Positions 5,326 through 6,499 of a stretch of DNA of 6,499 nt are shown in pieces. This DNA comes from Sulfurimonas sp. Lineage in GTDB: Bacteria; Campylobacterota; Campylobacteria; Campylobacterales; Sulfurimonadaceae. The notes under the pieces were generated by a model. That model saw nothing but the letters and a program-made list of their open reading frames with translations, did no database searches and was not told the DNA's origin. A program made the position numbers and the translations under genes. Every line of letters begins with the position of its first letter. Position 1 is the first letter of the stretch. The stretch spans positions 1 to 6,499 of the forward strand of contig WFPU01000290.1 of NCBI GenBank assembly GCA_015487435.1. Reading direction: 5' to 3'.

Positions 5326-6078
5326 ATGGGAAATATCATACTTTTTGCCATTCTCGGCGCTGTTTTTTACTATGTTTTTAAAAGTTATGCCAAATATGAA
5401 AAATACTCCAAAGAGGCTTTTAAAGACTTCTCTATCTCACACGATTCACTCAAACGCAGTGAACTTGGGCTCTTTGTAGCACTCTGTGCAAAGGTTGCCA
5501 AAGCAGATGGCCGTGTCGATGCCCTTGAGGCCGAACTCATCTCCAATATGCTCGATGATATATCATCGGTCTTTCCTGAACCTGCAAAGACTAAAGAGAT
5601 CCTCAAAGATATATTTAACGAAGAGAAGAACAAAACGGACAATATCGAACACCTTGCCCACGCTCTCTCTCACGCAACGAAACGCTCACAAGCGATGCAG
5701 CAGCAATTCATGCAGTTTCTCATCCAGCTTGCCTTTGCAGATGGTGAGGTAAGTAAGAGCGAAGAGAAGATCTTGGCACTCATCGCTGAGACGATGCAGT
5801 TCGATCCACAAGCCTACCATGCCATCTTCGATCAGTTCGAGCAGATGATGCAGAACATGCATCCGCAAAACACGCTTGAAGATGCCTATAAAATTCTCGG
5901 TGTTTCTTCAAATGACGATATGGCGACGATCAAAAAAGCCTATAGAAAACTTGTACGAGAGTATCACCCTGACATCATCAAATCACAAGGCAAAAGTGAA
6001 GCCTACATCAAAGAGGCGACACAAAAAACCCAAGAGATCAATCAAGCCTATGAGATGATAAAGAAAGCACGAGGCTAA
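5326..6078 (+). CDS. djlA: Membrane-anchored TerB-DnaJ co-chaperone (DjlA-like), 250 aa
   Basis: Residues about 2-18 (NIILFAILGAVFYYVF) form a single N-terminal membrane anchor. A TerB domain follows at about 45-165; it shows the two acidic KADGRVDALE and FADGEVSKSEE motifs (residues near 63 and 142) characteristic of the family. A C-terminal J domain spans about 187-250: DAYKILGVSSNDDMATIKKA, then YRKLVREYHPD with the HPD tripeptide that stimulates DnaK ATPase. This domain order is that of DjlA, and the length is close to that family's usual size. It probably recruits DnaK to the inner membrane. The start at 5326 has GAAGGA six bases upstream. The cytochrome gene begins eight bases after the stop, suggesting co-transcription. 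The symbol is assigned by architecture; orthology to E. coli djlA is not proven. Confidence 0.88.
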   Translation: MGNIILFAILGAVFYYVFKSYAKYEKYSKEAFKDFSISHDSLKRSELGLFVALCAKVAKADGRVDALEAELISNMLDDISSVFPEPAKTKEILKDIFNEEKNKTDNIEHLAHALSHATKRSQAMQQQFMQFLIQLAFADGEVSKSEEKILALIAETMQFDPQAYHAIFDQFEQMMQNMHPQNTLEDAYKILGVSSNDDMATIKKAYRKLVREYHPDIIKSQGKSEAYIKEATQKTQEINQAYEMIKKARG

Positions 6079-6086
6079 GAGCATCA

Positions 6087-6449
6087 ATGAAAAAAACTTT
6101 CCTCTTTTTACTGAGCTTTCTCTCTTTACATGCTGATGATATGGGTGCCCTGCTCTTTCACGGCAACTGTGTTACCTGTCATTACGAAGTTGAGAGCAAA
6201 TCCGCTCCGGCGATGATAGAAGTAAGAAAAAGATACAAAGCAGCATTTCCACTGAAAAAAGATTTTGTGAAATATCTCTCAGAATGGGTCCATAATCCTT
6301 CTGCTGAAAAATCCATTATGCAAGATGCCATTGCGAAATATGAGCTTATGCCGCAGTTAGCGTATGAAAAAGATGTGCTTGAAGATATTGCAGCTTATAT
6401 TTATGACACTGATTTCACGCATATACACAGTTATCATAAACCTAAATAA
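6087..6449 (+). CDS. Small periplasmic monoheme cytochrome c, 120 aa
   Basis: The N-terminus MKKTFLFLLSFLSLHA is a Sec signal peptide, so the mature protein is about 104 residues in the periplasm. The single heme-binding motif is CVTCH at residues 28-32 (Cys28, Cys31, His32). Met88, in KYELMPQ, is well placed as the distal axial ligand, and the closing DVLEDIAAYIYDTDF is the usual C-terminal helix of class I cytochromes. It would act as a soluble electron carrier; the partner is unknown. The ATG at 6087 has AAGAG five bases upstream and sits eight bases after the TerB-DnaJ stop, so the two are probably transcribed together. The C-terminal tail THIHSYHKPK is His-rich, which is slightly unusual. 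Confidence 0.88.
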   Translation: MKKTFLFLLSFLSLHADDMGALLFHGNCVTCHYEVESKSAPAMIEVRKRYKAAFPLKKDFVKYLSEWVHNPSAEKSIMQDAIAKYELMPQLAYEKDVLEDIAAYIYDTDFTHIHSYHKPK

Positions 6450-6499
6450 AATCTTTCTCCCAAAAAAACTCTATCCAGGCATTGGCCTCATTTATCCAA
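6442..6499 (-). CDS. Possible C-terminal end of a convergent gene (start outside window)
   Basis: The minus strand has one open frame entering from the right edge: 18 codons reading WINEANAWIEFFWEKDFI, ending in TAG at 6444-6442. The peptide looks protein-like (aromatic and acidic residues in a helical pattern) and would overlap the cytochrome stop codon tail to tail by eight bases. Eighteen codons are too few to identify a family, and an open frame this short can arise by chance. Confidence 0.45.
   Translation of the reverse strand, partial: WINEANAWIEFFWEKDFI

Noticed and set aside
5385..5868. Antisense and alternate-frame open frames within the TerB-DnaJ gene
   Set aside because: The plus-strand frame at 5326-6078 shows clear TerB and J-domain motifs over its whole length; the others are shadows.

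Overview
The window looks like a chromosomal stretch of a Campylobacterota bacterium of the Sulfurimonas/Sulfurovum/Sulfuricurvum type. This is inferred from the moderately AT-rich core genes, the style of the TerB-DnaJ protein and the periplasmic cytochrome c; no rRNA or other marker gene is present to prove it. Ordinary housekeeping genes lie on both sides of a strongly AT-rich accessory island.

Left edge (1-489, + strand): the C-terminal third of a MATE-family multidrug/Na+ exporter, cut by the window boundary.

Centre (598-3680): three single-gene cassettes, all on the minus strand, each followed by a hairpin site with the layout of an integron attC recombination site. In transcription order they encode a lipoprotein (start 3661), a secreted LprI-like/DUF1311 protein with a HEAT-like C-terminal part (start 2875) and a four-helix inner-membrane protein (start 1341). 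The attC sites are at about 2898-2968, 1361-1431 and 592-729. The first seven to nine bases of cassettes 1 and 2 are the reverse complement of the first bases of their own attC sites, as expected for excisable circles; cassette 3 shows the same match broken by two extra bases. No integrase gene lies in the window, so this is best described as a cluster of attC sites lacking an integrase (CALIN) or the piece of an integron whose integrase is elsewhere.

Upstream of the array (3682-3960): an AT-rich non-coding leader with five copies of the decamer TTAACAMACA (either strand) and two TTGACA boxes pointing into the array. It may hold the array promoter, but this is inference.

Right part (3961-6499): a minus-strand pair, a SpoIIAA-like/STAS-fold protein followed by an EamA (DMT) transporter whose transcription runs toward the array. 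A divergent plus-strand pair follows: a membrane-anchored TerB-DnaJ (DjlA-like) co-chaperone and a small monoheme periplasmic cytochrome c. At the right edge, the last 18 codons of a probable convergent minus-strand gene overlap the cytochrome stop codon.

Functionally, the core genes do not form one obvious pathway. The noteworthy feature is the cassette array, whose three products all appear directed to the membrane or the periplasm.
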